Assembly: GCA_031402225.1 (NCBI GenBank)
Contig: JANNSD010000174.1
Span: forward strand, 1-53,719
Direction: 5' to 3'
DNA from: JAGGAG01 sp031402225
GTDB lineage: Bacteria; Gemmatimonadota; Gemmatimonadetes; Gemmatimonadales; GWC2-71-9
DNA: 53,719 nt
Shown here: positions 8,294 through 15,793 of the stretch, piece by piece
How the letters are laid out: each line of letters opens with the position of its first letter
How positions within the stretch are numbered: position 1 is the first letter of the stretch
The notes under the pieces: model-generated
The model's input: the letters and a program-made list of their open reading frames with translations, nothing else
What the model was told of the DNA's origin: nothing
Databases searched by the model: none
Translations under genes and position numbers: made by a program

Positions 8294-8773
8294 TCAGGCC
8301 TTCGCGCCGGCGTCATGGACCGTAATCAGCTCCAGCACGACGAGCCGGCGGGTGATGGTCGGCAGCCGCAGCTGGACCTCATCTCCCACCTTGCGGTCGG
8401 TCAGGGCGCGGCCAAGGGGTGACGCCAGCGAGATGTGACCGGCATCGATGTCCATCATCTCGGCCAGCACCACCATGAAGTCCTCGACCTCGTCGGTGCC
8501 GAGGTCGCGTACCTTGACCTTGGAGCCGAGCCCCACCCGGTCGGTCGGTGCCTCGTGGTTTTCGAGCTGGGTGACCTGCTGCATCCGCTGGTGTAGCTGG
8601 CCCAGGCGCGCCTGCACGAACTGCTGGCGCTCAAGGGCGGACTTGTACTCCGAGTTCTCCCGCAGGTCGCCCATTTCCACGGCGGTCGCGATCGCCTGCG
8701 GCAGGGTCACGTTCAACTCAAAGCTGAGCTGCTCAATTTCCTTGCTCAGCTTTTCCTTCATCTCTCGTAGCAT
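8294..8773 (-). CDS. greA: GreA/GreB-family transcription elongation factor
   Basis: 159 residues, the normal length. The N-terminal coiled coil contains the conserved tip block MGDLRENSEYKSALERQ, whose acidic residues (Asp and Glu) stimulate RNA polymerase transcript cleavage. The C-terminal FKBP-like domain includes ISLASPLGRALTDRKVGDEV. It acts in the RNA polymerase secondary channel to rescue backtracked complexes. It is first in a minus-strand gene string and is preceded by a 12-bp perfect hairpin 75-106 bases upstream of its ATG. Confidence 0.93.
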   Translation of the reverse strand: MLREMKEKLSKEIEQLSFELNVTLPQAIATAVEMGDLRENSEYKSALERQQFVQARLGQLHQRMQQVTQLENHEAPTDRVGLGSKVKVRDLGTDEVEDFMVVLAEMMDIDAGHISLASPLGRALTDRKVGDEVQLRLPTITRRLVVLELITVHDAGAKA

Positions 8774-8847
8774 CGGCTGGTCCGGCCAGGCAGCGTGATA
8801 GGCAGATACGGGGCGGGCTACTTGCCCACGCCGGGCATGAACTGCAG

Positions 8848-8879
8848 GGGTCCGGGGCGAATTCCTCCGCCCCGGACCC
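8848..8879. other. Perfect 12-bp inverted repeat between divergent genes
   Basis: Left arm 8848-8859 (GGGTCCGGGGCG), 8-base loop, right arm 8868-8879, no mismatch. There is no T run on either strand, so it is not an ordinary intrinsic terminator. It lies between the greA and dipeptidase starts, in the likely 5' leader of one or both. Confidence 0.85.
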
Positions 8880-8996
8880 GTCAGCTAGCTTCAGTGTGAC
8901 TTGAAAGATACACCGATGCCGGGGGACCGCGAGACTGGGACTGACGGCGTCAACCAGGAGATGAAAACATTGGGTAAGTCATTGTTCTACAGGTAC

Positions 8997-9677
8997 ATGA
9001 GCCGCAGCTTCTGGCGACTTGCCATGGGGGGGGCGATCCTGGCGGCCGCCGGCTGTGGCCGAGCTCAGGCACAGGGTTCGGTCAATGCTGCGCCGACGCC
9101 CGTCGCCAGCGCTGCCGAGGCAGAGTCGCTCCTGGTCGACGTCCGATCAGCGGATTCGACCATTGTCGTGAGCCTTCGGTACCTCACGCCGGACAATTTC
9201 ACCGGCGCGCCCCTGCCAGCGTACGAGGCGAACCGGGCCTACCTTCGGCGCGAGCCAGCGGCTGCGCTCGGCCGGGTGCAGCGGCAGCTGCGCGCGGACG
9301 GGCTGGGCCTGCTGGTCTGGGACGCGTATCGGCCGGTGCGCGCAACGGAGGGGATGGTGGCGTGGGCGGAACGGACCGGGAACATGGCGCTCTTCACGCA
9401 GGGGTATATCGCACGGAGGAGCCGGCACAACATGGGGGTCGCCGTTGACCTCACCCTTGTTCGCCTCGATACGGGAAAGCCGCTCGACATGGGCACGCCA
9501 TACGACACCTTTTCAGGTGCGGCGCATACCGCTAACGCCACCGGTACCGCCCAGCAAAACCGTCAGCGCCTGGTCGCCGCAATGGAGGCGCAGGGGTTCA
9601 GCAACTACGACCAGGAGTGGTGGCACTTTTCCTTTGCGGTGCCGGATCCGGTGCCGTTTGACGTGCCGGTGAGGTGA
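8997..9677 (+). CDS. D-Ala-D-Ala dipeptidase, VanX/DdpX type (peptidase M15D)
   Basis: Zinc dipeptidase that cleaves D-Ala-D-Ala in the envelope. Hallmarks: WDAYRPVRA (the conserved Arg), the zinc motif SRHNMGVAVDLTL (SxHxxGxAxD) and the C-terminal EWWHF with catalytic Glu and third zinc-binding His. The N terminus is a signal with FWRLAMGG and AAAGCGR, a possible lipobox. I chose the ATG at 8997 (AGG three bases upstream). In-frame alternatives are the ATG at 8961 (GGAG abutting it) and a TTG at 8901. Solitary, without vanH/vanA, so peptidoglycan turnover is more likely than glycopeptide resistance. Confidence 0.88.
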   Translation: MSRSFWRLAMGGAILAAAGCGRAQAQGSVNAAPTPVASAAEAESLLVDVRSADSTIVVSLRYLTPDNFTGAPLPAYEANRAYLRREPAAALGRVQRQLRADGLGLLVWDAYRPVRATEGMVAWAERTGNMALFTQGYIARRSRHNMGVAVDLTLVRLDTGKPLDMGTPYDTFSGAAHTANATGTAQQNRQRLVAAMEAQGFSNYDQEWWHFSFAVPDPVPFDVPVR

Positions 9678-9678
9678 A

Positions 9679-9704
9679 CGTCTCCCGTCTCCCGTCTCCC
9701 GTCT
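9679..9704. repeat. 7-bp tandem repeat CGTCTCC at a convergent gene boundary
   Basis: Three full copies plus CGTCT. It starts one base after the dipeptidase stop, and its last bases form the TAG stop (9703-9705, minus strand) of the DinB gene. It therefore fills the entire space between the two genes. Confidence 0.95.
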
Positions 9705-10182
9705 ACCGCCGGTTCCACGCCTCGAGATTCCGCAGGATTTGCCGCTCGTGCTGGTGCAGGTGCTCGGCGTAGACGTCCAGCCATTCCCGGACACCAAAGC
9801 TGCCGGACTCGGTGTGGGTGCCGCGCCGGGCCCATTGCGCCGGGGTGAGGCGGCGGAGCAGGGGCACGGTGTTGGCGCGGACGGCTCGAACGGTGGCCAG
9901 CGCGGGTATAAGGGGATGGGACTCGTAGTCCATGACGTCGGCCCACCGGTCCTGATCGTAGCCCATGATGGTGGGTGACTCCTCGCCCAGCAGGTAGCGC
10001 ACCCGCATGTGGGAGTTGGTCTCGCTGTCGGCGCAGTGGACGATGACCTGGTGGACCGACCATTTACCGAGGCCGGGTCGCCATTTGAGCGCTTCGGCGG
10101 GTACCAGTTTGCAGGCGGCTTCGAGCCGGTCGGGCCCTTCGGCAAAGCGGGCAATCAGGCGATCTTGTTCAAGGTTGGGCAT
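9703..10182 (-). CDS. DinB-family protein
   Basis: 159 residues, a four-helix-bundle DinB/YfiT-like protein. The metal-ligand pattern is visible: a His in HQVIVHCADSE (about residue 49) and a paired HLHQHE near the C terminus. KWSVHQVIVHCADSE is the typical DinB helix. Members are metal-dependent, and some act as thiol S-transferases (bacillithiol or mycothiol); the substrate here is unknown. Its stop codon lies in the 7-bp repeat. Confidence 0.85.
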   Translation of the reverse strand: MPNLEQDRLIARFAEGPDRLEAACKLVPAEALKWRPGLGKWSVHQVIVHCADSETNSHMRVRYLLGEESPTIMGYDQDRWADVMDYESHPLIPALATVRAVRANTVPLLRRLTPAQWARRGTHTESGSFGVREWLDVYAEHLHQHERQILRNLEAWNRR

Positions 10183-10310
10183 GGCACGACCCTCGGTTCG
10201 AGTTCAGGATTCGTCGCGTTTGTCGGTTGACTTGGTAACCTGTTGTGCAGCCGAGCGTTCGCGCTGTCCGAATTGCCCAGGACGCAGTATTCCGACGACC
10301 GGATTCACGA

Positions 10311-10339
10311 TTGACGGGGCCGGTCGCGGTCGCTAACAT
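10311..10339 (+). promoter_or_regulatory. Sigma70-type promoter for the cox operon
   Basis: TTGACG (10311-10316) and TAACAT (10334-10339) are separated by exactly 17 bases, about 60 bp upstream of coxB. This is the best consensus match in the intergenic region. Transcription start inferred, not seen. Confidence 0.6.
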
Positions 10340-10399
10340 CTAGCCTCTTGTCGCTCCAGGCTGGCGACATGCTCCTCCCCGTACCGGGAAGACCCAGGA

Positions 10400-11485
10400 A
10401 TGCATCACCGATTCAAGCGCTGGCGATCATTTGCCGGGGCGTTGCTCCTGCTGACGTTGCTCGTGGCGGTCGTTGCCGGCGCTCAATCCAATCCGTTTCC
10501 CCAGAGCACGCTGCACCCGAAGGGCGACTTCGCCCAGATGGTGGACAAGCTGTTCCGCACGACGCTCTTCTGGGCGACGCTCGTTTTTGTCCTGACCGAA
10601 GCCGCGCTCATTTTCGTCATCTTCAAGTTCCGCGGCAAGCCGGACGATGCCGAGCCGAAGCAGGTGCACGGCAACACGATGGTCGAGGTCATCTGGACCG
10701 CCATCCCGGCGCTGGTGCTGGCGATGATCGCCGTGCCCACTGTCCGGACGATCTTCCGTACGTACGAGATTCCCAAGGGCGACGGCGTGCTGCAGGTCGA
10801 GGTCATCGGGCACCAGTGGTGGTGGGAGTTCCGCTACCCCGAGCTGGGCCTGACGACGGCGAACGAACTGCATGTGCCGGTTGGCCGTACGGTTGCCCTG
10901 AAGATGGTGACCCAGGACGTCCTGCACAGCTTCTGGATCCCGCAGCTCGCCGCCAAGCGCGACATCTTCACCAACCGCAGCACCACGCTCTGGTTCAAGG
11001 CCGAGGAAGCGGGTGACTACCCGGGGCAGTGCGCCGAGTTCTGTGGCCTGGAGCACGCGCGCATGGCCTTTCAGGTCATTGCGGAGGCGCCGGATGCCTT
11101 CGATAGCTACGTGAGCCGGATGCAGGCCACCGGCGTGCGCGCGGCGGAGCCGGTCGTCGGCAGCACCGCTTCCGCGACCCCGGTTCGAGTCGCGGCCATG
11201 GTACAGGCTGATCCGGACACGTTGATCGGGGCGCAATTGTTCATGACGAAGGGTTGCGTCGGGTGTCATTCGCTCGATGCCACCAAGCCGATGGGTATCG
11301 GCCCGAACCTGGCGGGCATCGGTACGCGGCGGTACATCGCGGCCGGCTGGCTGGAGGACACCGATGCCAACCTGTCGCGGTGGATTCAGGACCCGCAGGT
11401 AGTGAAGCCCGGCGTCATGATGCCCGACCTGGGCGTCACGGAAGCCGAGGCGCAGGCGCTGGTTGCATATCTCCGGCAGCACTAG
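10400..11485 (+). CDS. coxB: Cytochrome c oxidase subunit II with fused cytochrome c (caa3 type)
   Basis: 361 residues: signal/anchor at 10-28, two transmembrane hairpin helices (about 50-75 and 92-115), then the cupredoxin domain. The CuA site is complete: HSFW, then CAEFCGLEHARM supplying Cys, Glu, Cys, His and Met. A C-terminal haem-c domain follows, with CVGCH (about residue 288) and an MMPDLG axial Met. The fusion defines a caa3-type oxidase that accepts electrons from cytochrome c through its own haem. First gene of coxBACD. Confidence 0.95.
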   Translation: MHHRFKRWRSFAGALLLLTLLVAVVAGAQSNPFPQSTLHPKGDFAQMVDKLFRTTLFWATLVFVLTEAALIFVIFKFRGKPDDAEPKQVHGNTMVEVIWTAIPALVLAMIAVPTVRTIFRTYEIPKGDGVLQVEVIGHQWWWEFRYPELGLTTANELHVPVGRTVALKMVTQDVLHSFWIPQLAAKRDIFTNRSTTLWFKAEEAGDYPGQCAEFCGLEHARMAFQVIAEAPDAFDSYVSRMQATGVRAAEPVVGSTASATPVRVAAMVQADPDTLIGAQLFMTKGCVGCHSLDATKPMGIGPNLAGIGTRRYIAAGWLEDTDANLSRWIQDPQVVKPGVMMPDLGVTEAEAQALVAYLRQH

Positions 11486-11514
11486 CCGCCCGAAACCACC
11501 AAAAGGCACCATCA

Positions 11515-13359
11515 ATGGCGACCTCTGTTCTTGATCATGCGGGCGCAGTTGGGATCCACGCGGAGAAGACGGGCCTCTGGGCCTGGATCACCACCGTGGA
11601 CCACAAGAAGATCGGCATCCTCTACGGGGCGTCGGCGTTCATCTTCTTCCTCATCGGCGGGCTCGAGGCGCTGATCATCCGCTGGCAGCTGATGAAGCCC
11701 GACAACAACTTCGTTACACCCGAATTCTACAACCAGCTGTTCACCATGCACGGCACGACGATGATCTTTCTCGCCGTCATGCCGCTGTCGGCGATGTTCT
11801 TCAACTTCTTCATCCCGCTGCTGATCGGCGCGCGCGACGTGGCATTCCCGCGGCTGAACGCGTTCAGCTTCTGGGTGTTCCTCTTCGGCGGGCTGTTCCT
11901 CAACTCGAGCTTCCTGTTCAATGCGGCGCCGAACGGGGGCTGGTTCGGTTACGCCAACCTGTCGAGCAAGCAGTACTCGCCCGGGCTCAACATGGACTTC
12001 TGGGCGATGGGCCTGCAGATCCTGGGCATCGCGTCGCTGGCCGCGGGCGTCAACTTCTTCGTGACGATCCTGAACATGCGGGCGCCGGGCATGAAGCTCA
12101 TCCGGATGCCGATGTTCGTCTGGATGAGCTTCATTACCCAGCTGCTGGTGCTGCTGTCGTTCCCGGTCATCACGGTGGCGCTGATCCTGCTCATGTTCGA
12201 CCGGTTGTTCGGCACCAACTTCTTCGTGCCGGCGGGTGGCGGGGACACGATCCTGTGGCAGCACCTCTTCTGGGTGTTCGGCCATCCGGAGGTGTACATC
12301 CTCATTCTCCCCGCCTTCGGCATCATCTCCGAGGTCCTGCCAGTGTTCTCGCGGAAGCCGCTGTTCGGCTACACCGCGATGGTGTTCTCGGGCTGCTTCA
12401 TTGCGTTCCTCGGTTTCGGCGTGTGGAGTCACCATATGTTCTCGACCGGGATGGGGCCGATCGCCGACTCGGTGTTCTCCCTTGCCACGATGCTCATCGC
12501 GATCCCGACCGGCGTGAAGGTCTTCAACTGGATGGGCACAACCTGGGGTGGCTCCATCCAGATGAAGACGCCGATGTACTTCGCGCTGGGCTTCATCGCC
12601 ATGTTCATCATGGGCGGGCTGTCGGGCGTCATGCACTCATCGGCCCCGGCCGACCTGCAGCAGACCGATACCTACTTCGTGGTGGCGCACTTCCATTACG
12701 TGCTCTTTGGCGGCAGCATCTTCGCCCTGGTGTCGGGCGCCTATTACTGGTGGCCGAAGATGTTCGGCCATATGCTCGATGAAGGCCTGGGCAAGGTGCA
12801 TTTCTGGCTCATGCTTATCGGCTTCAACCTCACCTTCTTCCCGATGCATATCGTCGGGCTGGAGGGCATGCCGCGCCGGGTGTACACCTATCCAGCGGGG
12901 CTGGGCTTCGAGTCACTCAATCGCCTCGAGACCATCGGTTCGCTGATCCTGGGATTCTCCTTCCTGGTGTTCATCTTCAACGTGATCAAGTCGGCACTGT
13001 CGAAGGTGCCTGCGCCGGCCGACCCGTGGAATGGCGCCACGCTGGAATGGTCCATCCCGTCGCCGCCGCAGGAGTTCAACTTTCCGTCAATCCCCACGGT
13101 GCACGGGCGCGACCCGTTCTGGGAGGAGAAGCGGGCCCGCGGCGGGAAGCTGCCGGAGCCGGCCCGGGTGAGTGGCGCGGGCATTCACCTGCCCGATCCG
13201 TCGTACTGGCCCTTCCTGGCCGCGGTGGGCGTGCTGTTGCTCTTCATCGCGCTCATGCACCACGACAGCAAGTTCGGGCCGGCGTACATCTTTGCCGCTG
13301 TGTCGGTGCTCTTCTTCAGCATTTTCAACTGGGTCTTCGAGCCGTTCCACGAAGGCTGA
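11515..13359 (+). CDS. coxA: Cytochrome c oxidase subunit I (A1-type haem-copper oxidase)
   Basis: 614 residues, about 12-14 transmembrane helices. Proton-pumping O2 reductase core in the inner membrane. The haem a ligand is in MHGTTMIFL; the CuB site is GHPEVYILILPAFG plus SHHMF; haem ligands lie in AHFHYVLFGG. The Glu in GHPEVY is the D-channel residue of A1-type enzymes. ATG at 11515 with AAAGG eight bases upstream. The C terminus has two extra helices after about residue 540, a longer tail than the minimal subunit I. Confidence 0.96.
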   Translation: MATSVLDHAGAVGIHAEKTGLWAWITTVDHKKIGILYGASAFIFFLIGGLEALIIRWQLMKPDNNFVTPEFYNQLFTMHGTTMIFLAVMPLSAMFFNFFIPLLIGARDVAFPRLNAFSFWVFLFGGLFLNSSFLFNAAPNGGWFGYANLSSKQYSPGLNMDFWAMGLQILGIASLAAGVNFFVTILNMRAPGMKLIRMPMFVWMSFITQLLVLLSFPVITVALILLMFDRLFGTNFFVPAGGGDTILWQHLFWVFGHPEVYILILPAFGIISEVLPVFSRKPLFGYTAMVFSGCFIAFLGFGVWSHHMFSTGMGPIADSVFSLATMLIAIPTGVKVFNWMGTTWGGSIQMKTPMYFALGFIAMFIMGGLSGVMHSSAPADLQQTDTYFVVAHFHYVLFGGSIFALVSGAYYWWPKMFGHMLDEGLGKVHFWLMLIGFNLTFFPMHIVGLEGMPRRVYTYPAGLGFESLNRLETIGSLILGFSFLVFIFNVIKSALSKVPAPADPWNGATLEWSIPSPPQEFNFPSIPTVHGRDPFWEEKRARGGKLPEPARVSGAGIHLPDPSYWPFLAAVGVLLLFIALMHHDSKFGPAYIFAAVSVLFFSIFNWVFEPFHEG

Positions 13360-13383
13360 GCCGGCCCAAGGCCGAGGAATCTC

Positions 13384-13971
13384 TTGGACGCACACGCGCT
13401 GCACCCCGCCACGTCGACCGGCATCCCGAACCGGAAGCTGGCGATCTGGACCTTCATCGGGTCCGAGTGCCTGTTCTTCGCCTCGCTCATCTCGGTGTAC
13501 CTGGTGTACCGGGGCAAGAGCCTGGTCGGGCCGTATCCCGCCGAGATCTTCGAGATCCCGCTGGTCACGGTTGGCACCGCCCTGCTGCTCTTCAGTTCGC
13601 TGTTCGTGGTGCTCGCGCTCAATGGCTGCGAACAGGGCAACCGGAAGAAGTTCCTGGGATGGCTCGCCATGACCATTCTGTGCGGAATCTTCTTCATCGG
13701 CATGCAGGTGTACGAGTTCACGCACTTCTACCATGAAGGGCTGACGATGCAGAAGAACCTGTTCGGCGCGAGCTTCTTCACGCTGACCGGGTTCCACGGC
13801 ACGCACGTCACGATCGGCGTGATCTGGCTGATCTCGATCTTCATCGAGGGCGTCCGGGGGCACGTGCCGCCGGCCAAGGCGCTCAACTTCGAGATGTCGG
13901 CGCTGTACTGGCATTTCGTTGACGTGGTGTGGATCGTGATCTTCCCGGTCGTCTACCTGATGAACAAGTAG
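13384..13971 (+). CDS. coxC: Cytochrome c oxidase subunit III
   Basis: 195 residues with five predicted transmembrane helices, the short bacterial form of subunit III. GFHGTHVTIGVIWL and the terminal YWHFVDVVWIVIFPVVYL are diagnostic. The start is a TTG at 13384 with GAGGAA five bases upstream, a good Shine-Dalgarno; no ATG fits better. 24 bp after coxA in the same operon. Confidence 0.93.
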   Translation: MDAHALHPATSTGIPNRKLAIWTFIGSECLFFASLISVYLVYRGKSLVGPYPAEIFEIPLVTVGTALLLFSSLFVVLALNGCEQGNRKKFLGWLAMTILCGIFFIGMQVYEFTHFYHEGLTMQKNLFGASFFTLTGFHGTHVTIGVIWLISIFIEGVRGHVPPAKALNFEMSALYWHFVDVVWIVIFPVVYLMNK

Positions 13972-13978
13972 AGGCATC

Positions 13979-14350
13979 ATGGACTCCACTGCCCAGGCCC
14001 ACGCGCACACCTTCCCCGAGCGCGCCGGGGAGTACGTCAGGATCGGCCTGATCCTCTTCGTGCTGACCGCGCTGGAGGTTGGTGCCTACGAGCTTGCGCA
14101 CCGGCCCGGCGTGCCGCTGCATGATTTCCTGCAGGTGTGGCTCATCCCCGTCCTGATCGTGCTCTCCGCCATCAAGTTCGCGCTGGTGGCGCTGTTCTAC
14201 ATGCACCTCAAGTGGGATGGGCCCCTGCTCAAGGGGATCTTCAGCTTTTCCCTCTTCCTGGCGACGTTTGTCATTCTCGCGCTGCTGGCGCTGTTCATCT
14301 ACCAGGGCAAGTTCTCGGCGATGATTGGCCCCCTGACAGGGGTGACGTGA
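13979..14350 (+). CDS. coxD: Cytochrome c oxidase subunit IV family protein
   Basis: 123 residues, three transmembrane helices, with the family block ALVALFYMHLKWDGPLLKG in the middle. A small accessory subunit of bacterial caa3 oxidases. It follows coxC by 7 bp. Its TGA stop (14348-14350) falls inside the first octamer repeat. Confidence 0.88.
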   Translation: MDSTAQAHAHTFPERAGEYVRIGLILFVLTALEVGAYELAHRPGVPLHDFLQVWLIPVLIVLSAIKFALVALFYMHLKWDGPLLKGIFSFSLFLATFVILALLALFIYQGKFSAMIGPLTGVT

Positions 14351-14407
14351 AGACGTGAGGACGTGAGGACGTGAGGACGTGAAGACGTGAAGACGTGAAG
14401 ACGTGAA
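14344..14407. repeat. 8-bp tandem repeat GACGTGAR, eight copies, after coxD
   Basis: Eight uninterrupted octamers, in the order A-form, three G-forms, four A-forms (GACGTGAA or GACGTGAG). The first copy supplies the coxD stop. The array runs directly into the intrinsic terminator at 14409. Confidence 0.97.
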
Positions 14408-14408
14408 G

Positions 14409-14433
14409 AAGGGGGCCTGAATCGGGCCCCCTT
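14409..14433. terminator. Intrinsic terminator of the cox operon, probably bidirectional
   Basis: AAGGGGGCC (14409-14417) pairs with GGCCCCCTT (14425-14433) around a 7-base loop. A short T run follows on the plus strand, and a CTTCTTC tract on the minus strand. It lies between the convergent coxD and DUF423 genes. Confidence 0.8.
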
Positions 14434-14454
14434 TGCGTTCCGTACCTTCCGCCA

Positions 14455-14472
14455 CCTCACGTCTTCACGTCC
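14455..14472. repeat. Inverted copy of the octamer repeat
   Basis: Read on the minus strand: GGACGTGA AGACGTGA GG. It contains the TGA stop (14465-14467) of the DUF423 gene. With the array at 14344 it brackets the terminator in opposite orientation. Confidence 0.9.
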
Positions 14473-14845
14473 TGGCCGCGCGCAGCGCGGCCAGCGCCAA
14501 ACATGCCCATCCCGCGAGGAAGCACACGCCGCCAAGCGGCGTGATCGCTCCCAGCCCGCGCACGCCAGTCAGGGTCAGCGCGTAGAGGCTTCCCGAGAAC
14601 AGCACAACACCGATCAGGAAGCACCACGCCGCGGCGTTCGCCAGGGGGCCGGGCCAGCGGTCCGCCACCCAGCCCGCCGCGATGAGGGCGAGGCCATGGT
14701 ACATCTGGTAGCGCGCCGCCGTCTCGAACACCTGGAGGTCTCCCGGTGCGAGTTGCGCCCGGAGCGCGTGCGCGCCGAATGCGCCCGCCGCGACCGCGAG
14801 GCCGGCCAGCGCAGCGCCCAGGGCCACCATGGTCCGGGTGGTCAC
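14465..14845 (-). CDS. DUF423 (YgdD-like) small membrane protein
   Basis: 126 residues with four predicted transmembrane helices. The family blocks GAFGAHALRAQL and QMYHGLALIAAGW are clear. The function of DUF423 is unknown. The GTG start at 14845 overlaps the fabI stop as GTGA, indicating coupled translation. The stop is inside the inverted octamer repeat. Confidence 0.88.
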   Translation of the reverse strand: MTTRTMVALGAALAGLAVAAGAFGAHALRAQLAPGDLQVFETAARYQMYHGLALIAAGWVADRWPGPLANAAAWCFLIGVVLFSGSLYALTLTGVRGLGAITPLGGVCFLAGWACLALAALRAART

Positions 14846-15759
14846 GACGCGGCGGGCGGCTCGATGCCGGCTGCAGAAACCGCCATGCCCATCGCGTGGT
14901 AGCCGTTGTCGACATACACCACGCTGCCGGTAATCGCCGCGGCGAGCGGGCTCGCGAGGAACGCGGCGGTGGCGCCGACGTCGCCGGCGTCCAGCCGCCG
15001 GGTCAGCGGACTGTTGGCCTCGATATAGCGGATCATCATGTCGATGAAGCCGATGGCCGTCGCGGCGCGGGAGGCGAGCGGCCCCGCGCTGATGGTGTTG
15101 ATCCGCACGCCCCAGCGTCGGCCCGCCTCGAACGCGAGCGTGCGAGTGTCGGCCTCGAGCGCGGCCTTGGCGGAGGACATGCCGCCGCCGTAGCCCGGCA
15201 CGACTCGCTCACCCGCCATGAAGGTGAGCGACAGGAACGACCCGCCCGGTCGCATCATCGGCGCCAGGTTCCTGACCAGGGAGATGTTGCTGTAGGCGCT
15301 CACGCCGACGGCGGTGAGGTACCCGACGCGCGAGGTGTCGACGAGGGGCTTCTTGACCTCGGGCCCGTTGGCCAGGCTGTGCACCACGATGTCGAGGCCG
15401 GAGTCACCGAAGTCTTCCCGCATCCTGGCGGCCAGTCCCTCGATCGTGAAGTCGCCCAGCTCCTTGTACCGCTTGTTCTCCAGGATCTCGGCCGGGACGT
15501 CGCGCAGCGTGTCGTACCCGGCATCGAGCGGGTAGATCTTCTCGAACGTCATGGGTCGGCCGTCGCTCAGGGTCATCGACTCGGCCATTTTCCCGCGTTC
15601 CAGCATCTTCTCGAAGATGCCCAGCGCCGGTGGCCAGGTGCCGACGGATATTGACGCGCCGGCCTCGGCGAGGGCCTTGGCGATGGCGAAGCCGAAACCG
15701 CTGTCGTCGGCGACGCCGGCAATGAACGCGCGCTTGCCTGAGAGATCGATGGGAAGCAT
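14842..15759 (-). CDS. fabI: Enoyl-[acyl-carrier-protein] reductase (NADH), plant-like FabI
   Basis: 305 residues. Final reduction of fatty-acid elongation: NADH-dependent reduction of trans-2-enoyl-ACP in the cytoplasm. Short-chain dehydrogenase fold with an N-terminal nucleotide site (AFIAGVADDSGFGFAIAK), HSLANGPEVKKPL, and the active site GYGGGMSSAKAALE with Tyr and Lys. The YGGGMSSAK form and an extra segment (about residues 50-90) resemble chloroplast/plant-type enoyl reductases more than the E. coli type. The ATG at 15759 is the natural start of the Rossmann fold. It lies downstream of the ABC permease. Confidence 0.92.
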   Translation of the reverse strand: MLPIDLSGKRAFIAGVADDSGFGFAIAKALAEAGASISVGTWPPALGIFEKMLERGKMAESMTLSDGRPMTFEKIYPLDAGYDTLRDVPAEILENKRYKELGDFTIEGLAARMREDFGDSGLDIVVHSLANGPEVKKPLVDTSRVGYLTAVGVSAYSNISLVRNLAPMMRPGGSFLSLTFMAGERVVPGYGGGMSSAKAALEADTRTLAFEAGRRWGVRINTISAGPLASRAATAIGFIDMMIRYIEANSPLTRRLDAGDVGATAAFLASPLAAAITGSVVYVDNGYHAMGMAVSAAGIEPPAAS

Positions 15760-15793
15760 GTGCGTGGGGTTAGGGTGAGGCAAAAATAGCCCA

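Noticed and set aside
8961..9677. vanX-type glycopeptide resistance gene
   Set aside because: No vanH, vanA or vanRS nearby and the protein carries an export/lipoprotein signal; turnover of cell-wall dipeptide is more likely.
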